The notes under the pieces: generated by a model
Told to the model about the DNA's origin: nothing
Database searches by the model: none
Seen by the model: the letters and a program-made list of their open reading frames with translations, nothing else
Made by a program: the position numbers and the translations under genes
NCBI GenBank assembly: GCA_937923175.1
Contig: CALALB010000014.1
Location: 1-64,000, forward strand
From: an uncultured Chromatiaceae bacterium
GTDB lineage: Bacteria > Pseudomonadota > Gammaproteobacteria > Chromatiales > Chromatiaceae
DNA length: 64,000 nt
Direction: 5' to 3'
Shown: positions 1-9,072 of the stretch, piece after piece
Layout: the number at the start of each line of letters is the position of its first letter
How positions within the stretch are numbered: the stretch's first letter is position 1

Positions 1-321
1 CGCGCCTCCAGTGGCTGGAGGAACATGATCAGCTGGGTTGCAGCAGCCATCGGGATGGGCATGCTCAGCTTGGCAGAGAGGATCTCTGCGAGAGTTGGGA
101 AGGTCCTGTCTGTCAGGAACGAACGCGGCCAATAAGACCCGTCTGGGCAGAAAGAAAAGCCTGCGTAATAGCGCAGGTTCTCGAGAGCAGAAATCGCTCA
201 TGAGTCACTGATTCAGTAGGCTGAGGCCGCCTTGGCCCGCGCCAAGGAGCCGGGGGCGCAATCGGGGTTGGGTCGGAGTGGCCGGCAATCCGGTCTGGAG
301 TCTGGATCGATCCCTCTTAGA
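1..321. other. Left-edge region without a confident gene
   Basis: No complete gene is visible here. On the plus strand an open frame enters from the left edge and stops near 132; on the minus strand the first 117 bases are also open. Both readings have similar third-position GC, so I cannot say which, if either, is the end of a real gene. A hairpin at 160-177 may terminate the gene to the right. Confidence 0.4.
150..177 (-). terminator. Possible Rho-independent terminator of the PAP2 gene
   Basis: On the minus strand the arms CCTGCG and CGCAGG enclose a 6-base loop and are followed by the pyrimidine run CTTTTCTTTCT. The hairpin lies about 145 bases beyond the stop codon of the PAP2 gene. The stem is short and the U-tract is interrupted by C, so it is a modest candidate. 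Confidence 0.35.
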
Positions 322-1131
322 TCAGTGCTGCTCGTCTGACCAGTGAATGAGAAAGATGGCCCGCAATAAACCCTGACCCAGCCAGACCAGGGCGATTGAG
401 GTCAAAACGTCGCTGAAAAAATGCCCGCCGGCGGCAATGCGCGCGCTCCCGACCGCAAGCGTATAAAGCAGCGCCAACTGAAACCAGAGCGAGCGCCTTC
501 CCGCCAAGGTGGCGGCGACGACCATCAGGTAGGCTGCAGCCGCCACATGTCCTGAACTGAAGGATCTCCCGCCCTGCTCGGAAACGACGAAGGCCGGGGT
601 AAAGTGCTGGCCCCCCCCGAAGTCAGCGATGTCGATAGGACGCACCCGACCCCAATGGGCCTTGAGCGTCTGGTTGACCAGGAGACCAGGGATCAGGATC
701 AGCAGGGCCAGCAGAAAGGCGAGTTGGCGTCCACCCAGCCCCAGCCAACGCCGCCCGCTACGCCGGTTAAGCCACCATAGACCGATCAGTCCCACATTGA
801 CTACAAGGGTTAGGAGGGGCACCGAACCATATAATGCCTGTTCCCAGGCAGTCCCTTTCAGGCTAAAACCCACCCCAGGGGTATAGAGGCTGCGCGATAG
901 GGCAAGATCGATCTCAGGGAAGGCGCGCATCACCCAGACCCCGGCGATGCAGCCGAGCCAAAACGCCAGGGATAGATTGAGCCAACGCGCGCGCAGGATC
1001 TGGACGAGAAACAGTAGCTTGAGCGAAGGGTCAGGAATAGACCTGCGATCATCTCTGATTGAACCTATCCCCAGGGCCAGGGCTCTTAGGGTTTTGTCGA
1101 TGATTGAGGGTAGCGAATAAGGTATCGTCAT
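322..1131 (-). CDS. PAP2-family membrane phosphatase
   Basis: This 269-residue polytopic membrane protein belongs to the PAP2 (type 2 phosphatidic acid phosphatase) superfamily, which removes phosphate from lipid phosphates at the membrane. The three signature motifs are in order: K157 with RP at 164-165, SSGH at 192-195 (usual PSGH), and S229/R231 with H237 and D241. Several hydrophobic helices surround them. The substrate could be phosphatidylglycerophosphate, undecaprenyl diphosphate or lipid A; the sequence does not decide. Its start codon overlaps that of the divergent gene at 1130. A run of eight C at 611-618 lies in the coding sequence and encodes the glycines before the second motif. 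Confidence 0.85.
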   Translation of the reverse strand: MTIPYSLPSIIDKTLRALALGIGSIRDDRRSIPDPSLKLLFLVQILRARWLNLSLAFWLGCIAGVWVMRAFPEIDLALSRSLYTPGVGFSLKGTAWEQALYGSVPLLTLVVNVGLIGLWWLNRRSGRRWLGLGGRQLAFLLALLILIPGLLVNQTLKAHWGRVRPIDIADFGGGQHFTPAFVVSEQGGRSFSSGHVAAAAYLMVVAATLAGRRSLWFQLALLYTLAVGSARIAAGGHFFSDVLTSIALVWLGQGLLRAIFLIHWSDEQH

Positions 1132-2644
1132 GCGCAGATCGTTTGGGATGGTTCTGATGGTGTTGGCCGGTGGGTCACTGGCCCAGATCCCAGCAACCCC
1201 AGTCTTGACCGTCTATCAGTTTAACGGGCCGCCGGAGGTTCCCTATCAGACGATCGAGTCCCTGACTGGGCCCCAGACCTCGGCTCAACCTGCGGGTACG
1301 CTCATGCAAGGCACCTCGCTCATCCCCTGTCTAGTGATCCGGGAGGGTGTACCCCTGACCGACCCTGCGGGTATGCCCTATGTCGGTTTCGAGATCGTGG
1401 TCGATCCGCGCACAGCTACCCCAGACTCAACCCAGACTTTCAAACAGGCCGTCGCTGCGCGCCAGGGGCTGCGGGTGCCCAACCATCATTGTCCGCCAGG
1501 GATAAGCCAGGTCATCGGGGTGCGCAGGCTCTATGCGTTGGATAAGGCGCCTTTCTTTGAGCCACCGCGTTCGGTAGCCGCGCCGAGAGAACCTGGGGGT
1601 ATCAGTGCGCTTGACCGGATCGTGCGCGCCTTTCATGACTCTGAGGATTGCGCTGTCGTCAATAGGCGGCTGTGGGGACGTCGACAATCCCTGGAGCAGG
1701 CTTGGGAGTCCTTTATCGCCAGCCGTTCGGATCTGGGCCCGCCCGAGATGCTCAAACGCGCCCGCGATCTGGATTATGCGCTGCGCACTGCACTCTATGA
1801 GGGTCACCTCGGGCGCGGCTGTTCGGCCTATGGGGCCTGTGAGCGCAATATCGTGGTGCTCTCGATCCGCAACCGCGCCTTTGGCCAATGCCAGCAGGCG
1901 CAAGGCTGTCGATTTCCAGGCGACATCCAGGGTGTCGCCTCGACACCTGCGCAATATAACATCTGGGATGAATATCTCACCCAGATCTCTGGTCTGACCG
2001 CCTGTTATCTGCGTCCGGATCTCGCCGACCGCGAGCCTTACGGCAAGCTTCAAGCCATGTATGTCCAGAGCCTTCCGGATGCCGAGCGGATCCTGTATGG
2101 CAGTGAGACGGATCTCATGGCGATCTTTCCGGACACACCGCTTTCGGATCTGCTTGCCACCCGCCATTATTATCATGCGCCGGCCATGGGTCAGTGTTTT
2201 CCCAATCACCCGCGCGTTGTGTATCTCAGCGGGGCAGTGGCCCAGCGCGGCGATGATTTTGCCCTACTTGCCAATACCCGCATCGCGGTGGCCGAACACC
2301 TTAAGACCGGCTATGCCTTTAGGGTCTTCAGGGTCCATGCCGAGCCAGATGGCGACCGCGTCGAGCTTCAAGATCTCTATCCAGGCTTTGCGATCGATGC
2401 GCGCAAGGTCAAATTCAATAAACCGGCAAATTGCCTAGCCTATGGTATCCCATCGGGCTGTCCAGCCTTGGGCACTGGGCGCTATCGCCGGGTGCCCAGC
2501 TGGCTTGCCCAGGGCCGACCCGTTGAGATCCATTGCCGGCCTGTCGACCGTGGCCCTGCTTGTACCGAGTCTGCTGTGAGGCGCCCAGTGAGTGTAGGCG
2601 GGTCCTGTGATACCGAGATGCGCCCGACGGCGGGTGTGCCTTAG
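1130..2644 (+). CDS. Secreted protein of unknown function
   Basis: I do not recognise this 504-residue protein. It begins with a short basic stretch, a hydrophobic core and Ala-Gln around residue 19, which reads as a Sec signal peptide, so the mature protein is probably periplasmic or secreted. The rest is soluble in character, rich in Pro and Arg, with many cysteines spread along its length that could form disulfides. No lipobox, catalytic motif or repeat stands out. It is divergent from the PAP2 gene, with ATG at 1130 overlapping the opposite start by two bases, so the two 5-prime regions interpenetrate. The codon bias and length support a real gene. Confidence 0.75.
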   Translation: MRRSFGMVLMVLAGGSLAQIPATPVLTVYQFNGPPEVPYQTIESLTGPQTSAQPAGTLMQGTSLIPCLVIREGVPLTDPAGMPYVGFEIVVDPRTATPDSTQTFKQAVAARQGLRVPNHHCPPGISQVIGVRRLYALDKAPFFEPPRSVAAPREPGGISALDRIVRAFHDSEDCAVVNRRLWGRRQSLEQAWESFIASRSDLGPPEMLKRARDLDYALRTALYEGHLGRGCSAYGACERNIVVLSIRNRAFGQCQQAQGCRFPGDIQGVASTPAQYNIWDEYLTQISGLTACYLRPDLADREPYGKLQAMYVQSLPDAERILYGSETDLMAIFPDTPLSDLLATRHYYHAPAMGQCFPNHPRVVYLSGAVAQRGDDFALLANTRIAVAEHLKTGYAFRVFRVHAEPDGDRVELQDLYPGFAIDARKVKFNKPANCLAYGIPSGCPALGTGRYRRVPSWLAQGRPVEIHCRPVDRGPACTESAVRRPVSVGGSCDTEMRPTAGVP

Positions 2645-2678
2645 AAAAAGGCTGGTTCAATGGTTTTGCCTGGCCGAC

Positions 2679-3332
2679 TCAGAGCTCAGCGTTCAAGATA
2701 GGTTCTTGCCTGAGCTGGCGGGCAAGATGCCTGGCCAGGGGCTCGGCAAGCGCAGCGAGCTTGAGGCCGGGGGCATGAGCGGCGACCTGGGTGACCGCAA
2801 GCCCAGGGTAACCGCATGGATTGATCCGGGCAAAGGGCGCTAGGTCCATATCGACATTGAGCGCCAGACCGTGATAACAGCAGCCATTGCGCACCCGCAG
2901 CCCTAGGGCTGCGATCTTGGCCCCCGCGATATAAACCCCAGGTGCACCTGGGCGCCGCTCGGCCTGGATGTCATGCTCGGCGAGCAGATCGATGACCGCC
3001 TGTTCCAGCAGTCCGACCAGGCACCTCACCCCAATCCCAGCGCGGCGCAGATCAAAGAGCAGATAGGCAACGAGCTGGCCTGGTCCGTGATAGGTCACCT
3101 GACCGCCGCGGTCGGTCTGGATCACTGGGATTGCACCTGGGGCGAGGAGATGTTCAGGCCGTCCCGCCTGGCCCAGGGTAAAAACGGGTGGATGTTCGAG
3201 CAGCCACAGCTCATCTGGGGTGGTCGTCTCCCGGGCCTCGGTGAATGCGCGCATCGCCGCCCAGGTGACCAGATAATCCTGCCGCCCGGCAAGGATCCTA
3301 ACCCGCAGGCTTGGGACAGCTGCGTTCATCAT
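2679..3332 (-). CDS. lipB: Octanoyltransferase LipB
   Basis: LipB moves the octanoyl group from octanoyl-ACP to lipoyl domains of 2-oxoacid dehydrogenases and GcvH, the first step of endogenous lipoate synthesis in the cytosol. The 217-residue protein shows the [12 protein letters not shown] substrate-binding segment, the catalytic lysine in GAKIAALG and the catalytic cysteine in NPCGYPGL. The frame stays open upstream to 3440, but that part overlaps dacC and lacks family similarity; I choose the ATG at 3332 (a second ATG follows directly). In many gammaproteobacteria a small DUF493 gene (ybeD) sits between dacA/C and lipB; here only about 60 bases separate them and ybeD is missing. Confidence 0.95.
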   Translation of the reverse strand: MMNAAVPSLRVRILAGRQDYLVTWAAMRAFTEARETTTPDELWLLEHPPVFTLGQAGRPEHLLAPGAIPVIQTDRGGQVTYHGPGQLVAYLLFDLRRAGIGVRCLVGLLEQAVIDLLAEHDIQAERRPGAPGVYIAGAKIAALGLRVRNGCCYHGLALNVDMDLAPFARINPCGYPGLAVTQVAAHAPGLKLAALAEPLARHLARQLRQEPILNAEL

Positions 3333-3393
3333 GGCCTGCGTCAGGGGATGGCGTTTCAGGATGGATAGGTCCTCGGTGTATCCACCAGAGGCT

Positions 3394-4533
3394 TTAAAAT
3401 AGACGCAAGAGCGAGTCCTTTGTCTGGCGCCAGAGCCCACCCTTGGGTAGATCCTCGAGGGCGATCAGAGGGACGCGCAGGATCTCGTCCTCGCCCAGAC
3501 GCACGACCACATCGCCCAGCCGGTCACCGCGGGCGATAGGGGCTCTCAGGTCGGGAAGCCTTTCGATATAGGCATTCAGACGGTCATACTGACCGCGCGG
3601 GATGGTGGCCACCACATCCCATTGCGGGCCAGCCGGCAGTGTCTCCCGTTCGCCATACCAAACCCGCAGATTGATCAGCGGCTGGGTTGCTGGATAGAGC
3701 TTATCGGCCTCATAGATGCGAAAACCATAGTTCAGCAAGGCAAGACTCGCCTCGGCGCGCGCCTTTGGACTGGGCGCGCCCATGACCACTGAGATCAGGC
3801 GCATATCGCCGCGTTTAGCCGAACCGACCAAACAATAACCGGCACCACGGGTGTAGCCGGTCTTGACGCCGTCAGCGGAGGGGTCGCGTTTAAGCAAGGG
3901 GTTGCGATTTTGTTGGGTGATTCCGTTGTAGGTGAATTCAGGCAGCGAATACCAGGCGTAATATTGCGGGAATTCGCGAATCAGCGCTGCTGCGACCCGC
4001 GCGATGTCGCGGGCGGTCGTATAAAGCTCAGGGTCGGGCAGACCATTTGGATTGGTGAAATGGCTATTGGTCATGCCGAGGCGCTGGGCGTTTGCATTCA
4101 TCAGGTTGGCGAATGACTCGACAGTACCGGCAACATATTCGGCAAGGGCCACGCTGGCATCATTGCCTGACTGGACGATCATCCCCTTGAGTAGATCCTC
4201 AAGGATGACCTGTTTGCCCACCTCGATGAACATCTTTGAGCCGCCGGTGCGCCAGGCGCGCTCGCTGATCATGACCGGATCGCTGAGCCTGATACGCCCT
4301 GAGGCGAGCTCGCGAAAGACCGTATAGGCGGTCATAATCTTGGTCAGACTTGCGGGTTCGAGACGCTCATCGGCGTTGAACTCGGCTAGGCTGCGCCCGC
4401 TCTGAAAATCGACCAACAGATATCCCTTAACATTGAGCTCTGGCGGCGGGGGGGCCGTTGGCGTCTGGGCGTTGACGGCCAGGCTAACCGTCAGAAACAG
4501 AGGGAGAAACAGACGCTGGATGATCCGATTCAT
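3394..4533 (-). CDS. dacC: D-Ala-D-Ala carboxypeptidase (PBP5/6 type)
   Basis: This is a low-molecular-mass penicillin-binding protein that trims the terminal D-alanine from peptidoglycan pentapeptides in the periplasm. The 379 residues start with a signal peptide cut near NAQ (21-23). The serine-peptidase motifs are present: S62-L-T-K65, S122-G-N124 and K224-T-G226. A C-terminal beta domain follows, and the last residues form the amphipathic helix that anchors this class to the inner membrane. It lies upstream of lipB on the same strand, in a block of cell-wall genes. A sigma-70-like promoter lies just upstream. Whether to call it dacA or dacC cannot be decided from sequence alone. Confidence 0.93.
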   Translation of the reverse strand: MNRIIQRLFLPLFLTVSLAVNAQTPTAPPPPELNVKGYLLVDFQSGRSLAEFNADERLEPASLTKIMTAYTVFRELASGRIRLSDPVMISERAWRTGGSKMFIEVGKQVILEDLLKGMIVQSGNDASVALAEYVAGTVESFANLMNANAQRLGMTNSHFTNPNGLPDPELYTTARDIARVAAALIREFPQYYAWYSLPEFTYNGITQQNRNPLLKRDPSADGVKTGYTRGAGYCLVGSAKRGDMRLISVVMGAPSPKARAEASLALLNYGFRIYEADKLYPATQPLINLRVWYGERETLPAGPQWDVVATIPRGQYDRLNAYIERLPDLRAPIARGDRLGDVVVRLGEDEILRVPLIALEDLPKGGLWRQTKDSLLRLF

Positions 4534-4591
4534 TGAGCTGCACTGCCTGGGGGCAGGATTGTTGCATCATTTGCACTTTTCTATATCAAAA

Positions 4592-4620
4592 ATCATACAG
4601 ATCTTTTATCCGCTCGCCAA
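4592..4620 (-). promoter_or_regulatory. Sigma-70-type promoter for dacC
   Basis: On the minus strand TTGGCG (4615-4620) and TATGAT (4592-4597) are separated by exactly 17 bases. The site lies about 60 bases upstream of the dacC ATG in an AT-rich patch of the otherwise GC-rich gap between rlpA and dacC. It matches consensus at 4 of 6 and 5 of 6 positions. Confidence 0.5.
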
Positions 4621-4638
4621 CTGGTTTTGGCAGCCGCC

Positions 4639-5199
4639 TTAGCGGCAGAACCAGCCCCAAGGCCAGGGGCAAGACCTGGGTTCGATCCCTTCGACCCTGA
4701 CCCAAACCTTGCCTTGTGCCTTGATACCGAGTTTGACTGCTGCAGCATAGGATAGATCGATCAGCCTATCCTCTTTGAAAGGTCCGCGATCGTTGACCCG
4801 CACCACCACCTGGCGGCCATCGTTGAGATTGGTGATCCGCACATAGGAAGGCAGGGGCAGGGTGCGGTGCGCTGCGGTCATGCCATAGCGATCATAGGGC
4901 TCGCCCGAACTGGTGAGGCGTCCTTGGAAGGGCTCCCCATACCAGGAGGCCAAACCATATTCGACATAGCCGCGCGCCGAGTTCAGCCTGACATAACGTC
5001 GGCCATTGAAGATATAGGTTTCGGCGTTGCCGGAGCGCGCCAGCGGCTCAATCCTGGGCACTGCGTCGGGGATACGGGCGATCTCGGGCGGGATGTCATC
5101 ATCGCGCCTCCCCGGTCCAGCACAGCCTGCAAGCCCGATGATCAGGAGGGCGATGGCCCAGGGTGCGCCTGGGCCGGATCGAGGGTCATGATCAGACAT
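4639..5199 (-). CDS. rlpA: RlpA-family lipoprotein, short form without SPOR domain
   Basis: RlpA proteins are outer-membrane lipoproteins with a double-psi beta-barrel; characterised members cleave naked (stem-peptide-free) glycan strands at the septum. The N-terminus carries a hydrophobic stretch ending in the lipobox LAGC (C26). The barrel begins at GLASWYG near residue 81 and contains TSSGEPYD, TAAHRTLP and VVRVNDRGPF. The protein ends at 186 residues soon after the barrel, so the C-terminal SPOR domain found in many homologues is absent. Its start overlaps the end of rodA by 8 bases, placing it in the rodA-mrdA transcription unit. Confidence 0.92.
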   Translation of the reverse strand: MSDHDPRSGPGAPWAIALLIIGLAGCAGPGRRDDDIPPEIARIPDAVPRIEPLARSGNAETYIFNGRRYVRLNSARGYVEYGLASWYGEPFQGRLTSSGEPYDRYGMTAAHRTLPLPSYVRITNLNDGRQVVVRVNDRGPFKEDRLIDLSYAAAVKLGIKAQGKVWVRVEGIEPRSCPWPWGWFCR

Positions 5200-6334
5200 C
5201 CTGATAGCGCCGACTGCGGCGTGTCTCGATCGCCATCAACATCCCGAACCCAGCCATCAGGGTGACCATCGAGGTCCCGCCATAGCTGATCAGGGGGAGG
5301 GGCACGCCGACCACTGGCAATAGACCGCTGACCATGCCGGTATTGACGAATAGATAGACGAAAAAGACCAGGGTTAGACTGCCAGCCAACAGACGCTCAT
5401 AGGTATCCTGGGCACGGGCAGCGATCATCAGGCCTCGACCGATGACAAAGAGATATAAGGCCATGAGCGCCAGGATCCCGGTAAACCCAAACTCCTCGCC
5501 GATCACTGCAAAGATGAAATCGGTATGACGCTCGGGCAAAAATTCCAGATGCGACTGGGTCCCATGTAGCCAGCCCTTACCGGATAGCCCGCCTGAGCCG
5601 ATCGCGATCTGCGACTGGATGATGTGATAACCGCTGCCGAGCGGGTCGGATTGAGGATTAAGAAAGGTTAGGATGCGCGCGCGCTGGTAGTCTTGCAGAT
5701 GTCCCCAAACCAGTGGGGCCAGGGCGACGAGGAACCCAAGCAGGCCGATGATCAGACGCCAGCGGACACCGGCGATAAACAGCACCAAGATCCCGGCACT
5801 TGCCACCAACAGCGCCGTTCCGAGATCGGGTTGTTTGGCGATGAGTGCCGCAGGGACGAGGGTAAGTATCCCAACCAGCAGGATGTCTGGCAGACGCGGC
5901 GGTAGCGGTCGGCGGGCCAGGGCCCAGGCCGTGGTCATTGGCACGACCAGTTTCAGGATTTCCGAGGGCTGAAAGCGGATAAAGCCGAAATCGAGCCAGC
6001 GCTGGGCACCCTTGCCGATGTCGCCGATCGCCAGCACTGCTACCAACATCAGCACCCCTAGGCCATAAAGGGCGAGCGACCAGCGTTTGAGCTGGAGCGG
6101 ATGGATCTGGGCAATGGCCAGCATCAGGGCCAACGCCAGGGTCTGGCGGGCGAGCTGGCGTTCGACCATTGCCCATTCCCGATCGCCTGCGCTATAGATC
6201 ACCACTAGGCTAAAACCGCACAGGGCCAATAGGCCAATTAGGAGGGGCGCATCCAGATGCAGCCGGGACAGCCAGCCGCCCTGAGGCGGCTCGACCGACC
6301 AGTCGGTACATCCTGAGAGTGGATTAATCGCCAC
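5192..6334 (-). CDS. rodA: RodA (MrdB), SEDS peptidoglycan glycosyltransferase
   Basis: RodA polymerises lipid II into glycan strands in the elongasome and pairs with PBP2, encoded directly upstream. About ten hydrophobic helices are visible. SEDS landmarks include GAQRW followed by FQPSEILK, the EEFGFTG segment and the C-terminal PLPLISYGGTS motif. The frame is open to an ATG at 6382, which would overlap mrdA by 59 bases. I prefer the GTG at 6334 because it gives an N-terminus of usual length before the LHLDAPLL segment; GTG at 6346 is also possible. No strong ribosome-binding site settles this. Confidence 0.93.
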   Translation of the reverse strand: MAINPLSGCTDWSVEPPQGGWLSRLHLDAPLLIGLLALCGFSLVVIYSAGDREWAMVERQLARQTLALALMLAIAQIHPLQLKRWSLALYGLGVLMLVAVLAIGDIGKGAQRWLDFGFIRFQPSEILKLVVPMTTAWALARRPLPPRLPDILLVGILTLVPAALIAKQPDLGTALLVASAGILVLFIAGVRWRLIIGLLGFLVALAPLVWGHLQDYQRARILTFLNPQSDPLGSGYHIIQSQIAIGSGGLSGKGWLHGTQSHLEFLPERHTDFIFAVIGEEFGFTGILALMALYLFVIGRGLMIAARAQDTYERLLAGSLTLVFFVYLFVNTGMVSGLLPVVGVPLPLISYGGTSMVTLMAGFGMLMAIETRRSRRYQDV

Positions 6335-8195
6335 CGGCTGTTTCACCCGAGTGAGTGAGCGGACTGCCACCCAGATAGGCATCGATCAGCCGGCGGGCGA
6401 TGGGCGCAGCGGTCGCCCCCCCGGAACCGCCGTTTTCGACGAGTACCGCCACCGCGATCCGCGGGTCCTCGACCGGGGCAAAGGCGATAAACAGGGCATG
6501 ATCGCGCAGATGCATTGGCACCTTGGCGGCCTCATAGCGTTCCTTTTGACCGATGGTAAACACCTGCGAGGTGCCGGTCTTGCCAGCGATTCGATAATCG
6601 GGGGAATGGATATGTTTGGCCGTGCCCTTTGGGCTTTCCACGACCTTGGCCATGGCATCGATGATGATATCCCAGTCCCCTGGATTGGGGATCTGGATCT
6701 GGCGGCTGACCATCGGGAAGACCGTGGCGGTTACCGCGCCAGGGACTCGGCGGGCATAGGCCAGACGCGGCTGGATGAAGCGCCCCTTGTTGGCAAGGGC
6801 TGCAGTTGCCGCGGCCAATTGCATGGGGGTGGCCAAAAAATATCCCTGACCGATCCCCATGATCAGGGTCTCGCCTGGATACCAGGTTTGTTTGCGAACA
6901 CCTTCCTTCCAGGCGCGCGAGGGCAAAAGTCCGGCAAGCTCACCGGCGATATCGACCCCGGTACGCCGGCCAAAACCAAATTCGGATAAAAACTCATGGA
7001 GCTTATCGACCCCCATCTGATTGGCCAATGCATAAAAATAGACATCGCAGGATTGCACGATGCCCAGCTCCAGATCCACCGTGCCATGCCCGCCGCGCCG
7101 CCAGCAGCGAAAACGATGCGTTTGCCCAGGCAGGCTGAAATAACCCGGGCAGTAGACCGTCTTGCGCGTGGTGATGAATCCCAGGGCCAATCCGCCGAGA
7201 CCGATAAAGGGTTTGATCGTTGAGCCGGGCGGATACTGACCGCGGATGGCGCGGTTATAGAGCGGGCGGTCTGGCGCATTGAGCAGGGTCTGATAATCGG
7301 TTTGGCTGATCCCCTCGACGAACGGATTGGGATCGAAGGTCGGCTGGCTGACCATCGCCAGAACTCCACCGGTACGCGGGTCAATGGCCACGATTGCGCC
7401 CCGATTGGCGCCGAGCGCCTCACTAGCCGCCTGTTGCAGGCGGACATCGAGATAGAGATAGAGATCCTGACCCGGAATGGGAGGGGTGCTGGCGAGGGTG
7501 CGCAGGATACGCCCCCGCGCATTGACCTCGACCTGCTGGTAGCCGACCCGCCCATGTAATACATCCTCGTGGGCCAGTTCAACACCCCCCTTACCGATGA
7601 AGTTGGTTCCGGCATAGTTGGATTTGTCGATGCGCTTGAGATCCTCTTCATTGATGCGCCCGACATAACCCAGCACATGGGCCGTCAATGGGCCCTGGGG
7701 ATAGCTGCGAATCAGCTCGGCCTGGACCTCGACGCCGGGAAAGCGATAGCTATCGACCGCAAAGCGTGCAACCTCTTCGGGGGTTAGGTTTTGCCGGATC
7801 GGGATGGGCTGAAAACGCATCCGTTTGCGTTTGAGGCGTTCAAAACGGGCCAGATCGCTGTCCTGGATGGTAATCAGCCCCTTTAATGCCTCGATCGTGG
7901 TAGCCAGGTCGCCGACCTTCTCGATCGTGATCATCAGCGAGAAGGAGGGGTGGTTGTCCGCCAACAGGACCCCCCTGGAATCGAAGATCAGGCCGCGGCT
8001 GGGTGGAACTGGCTGGATCTTGACCCGATTTTCGGTCGACAGGGCCGCAAAATGGTCGTGATACTCGAGCTGGAGGCGATAGAGCTGAAATAGGATCACT
8101 CCGAGCCCGAGGAGGACGAACAGGGCGGCGGTCGCCAAGCGGGTTCCGACCAGCCGGCGCTCGCGCTCGCGCTCCTCGAGGCTATTGGCAAGCAT
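6324..8195 (-). CDS. mrdA: Penicillin-binding protein 2, elongasome transpeptidase
   Basis: PBP2 is the class B transpeptidase that crosslinks lateral-wall peptidoglycan together with RodA and MreBCD. The 623 residues have one N-terminal membrane helix (about 21-38), a dimerisation/pedestal domain with SRGLIFDSRG near 66-75, and a transpeptidase domain with S325-TIK328, S382-C-D384 and K539-TGTS. The active-site serine is preceded by PPG as usual. The gene lies 4 bases downstream of mreD and overlaps rodA, consistent with one operon mreB-mreC-mreD-mrdA-rodA-rlpA. Confidence 0.96.
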   Translation of the reverse strand: MLANSLEERERERRLVGTRLATAALFVLLGLGVILFQLYRLQLEYHDHFAALSTENRVKIQPVPPSRGLIFDSRGVLLADNHPSFSLMITIEKVGDLATTIEALKGLITIQDSDLARFERLKRKRMRFQPIPIRQNLTPEEVARFAVDSYRFPGVEVQAELIRSYPQGPLTAHVLGYVGRINEEDLKRIDKSNYAGTNFIGKGGVELAHEDVLHGRVGYQQVEVNARGRILRTLASTPPIPGQDLYLYLDVRLQQAASEALGANRGAIVAIDPRTGGVLAMVSQPTFDPNPFVEGISQTDYQTLLNAPDRPLYNRAIRGQYPPGSTIKPFIGLGGLALGFITTRKTVYCPGYFSLPGQTHRFRCWRRGGHGTVDLELGIVQSCDVYFYALANQMGVDKLHEFLSEFGFGRRTGVDIAGELAGLLPSRAWKEGVRKQTWYPGETLIMGIGQGYFLATPMQLAAATAALANKGRFIQPRLAYARRVPGAVTATVFPMVSRQIQIPNPGDWDIIIDAMAKVVESPKGTAKHIHSPDYRIAGKTGTSQVFTIGQKERYEAAKVPMHLRDHALFIAFAPVEDPRIAVAVLVENGGSGGATAAPIARRLIDAYLGGSPLTHSGETAGGD

Positions 8196-8199
8196 GGAT

Positions 8200-8718
8200 T
8201 CAATGGGCCTCGAGACGCCGCTCGAAGGGGATCAACAACCAGGCCAGGATCGGCCAGCAGGCCAGACCTGCGAGGGCCGAGAACCAATAATCGAGCGAGG
8301 GCAGGGTCTGACCGGTCGCGCCAATGATCCAGAGGGTCAGCAAACGCTCGCTCAACAGGATCAGGGCAACAAAGAATGTCTGCTGCCAGGGAGGGAAGAT
8401 GCGGATACGGGGTCGGATGATGAGGGCCAGATAGGCGGTGACAGACAGGCTGAGGGCATGCTGGCCAAGCAGGGTGCCCGTGAGCACATCCAGCAGCAGA
8501 CCCATGACAAAGGCCGTCAGGATGCCAACCCGACGCGGCTCGGCAAAGCACCAGAAAAGGATCGCGAGTGCTGCCCAAGGTGGCCGATAGTCCCAAGGCC
8601 AGCCTGGGATAGGCAGGATCGTGAGATACATCGCCAAGATCAGGCTCAGCGGGATCGGCCAGACTGCCTGACGCCCTGAGTGAGAGGATCGTTTGGCGCG
8701 TTTGCCGGCGCCCTTCAT
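8200..8718 (-). CDS. mreD: Rod-shape protein MreD
   Basis: MreD is a small inner-membrane protein of the elongation complex that bridges MreC and PBP2/RodA. The 172-residue product has a basic cytoplasmic N-terminus and about five hydrophobic helices, with the typical GLLLDVLTGTLLGQHALS segment (residues near 78-95). It sits between mreC and mrdA. Its ATG overlaps the stop of a short open frame that fills the unusually long mreC-mreD gap. Confidence 0.9.
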   Translation of the reverse strand: MKGAGKRAKRSSHSGRQAVWPIPLSLILAMYLTILPIPGWPWDYRPPWAALAILFWCFAEPRRVGILTAFVMGLLLDVLTGTLLGQHALSLSVTAYLALIIRPRIRIFPPWQQTFFVALILLSERLLTLWIIGATGQTLPSLDYWFSALAGLACWPILAWLLIPFERRLEAH

Positions 8719-9072
8719 AGGCCCTCCGCAAGGACACCCGCGCTTGGAATCGCCGGTGACTGGAATGCAGAATTGAGGTTATCCCGAACCGCTTTGCCTT
8801 GCACCGACAGGCTGACTGCCATCTGGGCCTTGGAACACCGCTGAGCAGGTAGACAAGCTCCTCTGCGGGCGGATTGGAGGGGCGCTTTGCCTGCCCTCAT
8901 CGGGATCTGCGGGCGTACGGCGACCTGCATGCCAGGCGGACCCATGTCCGGATTGGCGAGAGGGCAGCCCTGCCACGGGCAGCCGTCACAACCCACCTGA
9001 TGGGGGAGGCGCGGGCGTGGGCAACCATGCTCTTGCTTTTCCATACAGCCTGCGTCTTGCGGGACGGGCGAT
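8719..9072. other. 354-base gap between mreC and mreD
   Basis: mreC and mreD are normally adjacent or overlapping. Here the gap holds a minus-strand frame of 109 residues (8715-9044) whose stop overlaps the mreD ATG as ATGA. It is rich in Cys, Pro and Arg and resembles nothing I recognise, and it is not in frame with mreC. It could be a chance ORF, a frame-shifted remnant of a longer MreC tail, or an inserted repeat. I do not call it a gene. Confidence 0.4.

Noticed and set aside
1-132. Possible C-terminal end of a gene on the plus strand, or an open minus-strand frame
   Set aside because: Both readings are equally plausible by third-position GC and neither resembles a known family; too short to call.
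1427-2209. 260-residue minus-strand ORF inside the secreted protein gene
   Set aside because: It is the antisense shadow of the plus-strand gene, which has a signal peptide and consistent codon use.
4555-4580. TTGCA direct repeats upstream of dacC, considered as a sigma-54 -12 element
   Set aside because: The GG and GC dinucleotides do not have the 10-base spacing needed for -24/-12 promoters.
6863-7678. 271-residue ORF within mrdA
   Set aside because: Alternate-frame shadow of the PBP2 gene, whose catalytic motifs are intact.
8880-8950. Apparent similarity of the mreC-mreD spacer to 24820-24920
   Set aside because: Only a short shared string (ACCAGGCGGA-like) was found by eye; not enough to claim a repeat.
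8715-9044. 109-residue minus-strand ORF between mreC and mreD
   Set aside because: Cys/Pro/Arg-rich sequence with no recognisable family; kept only as a curiosity because of the ATGA overlap.
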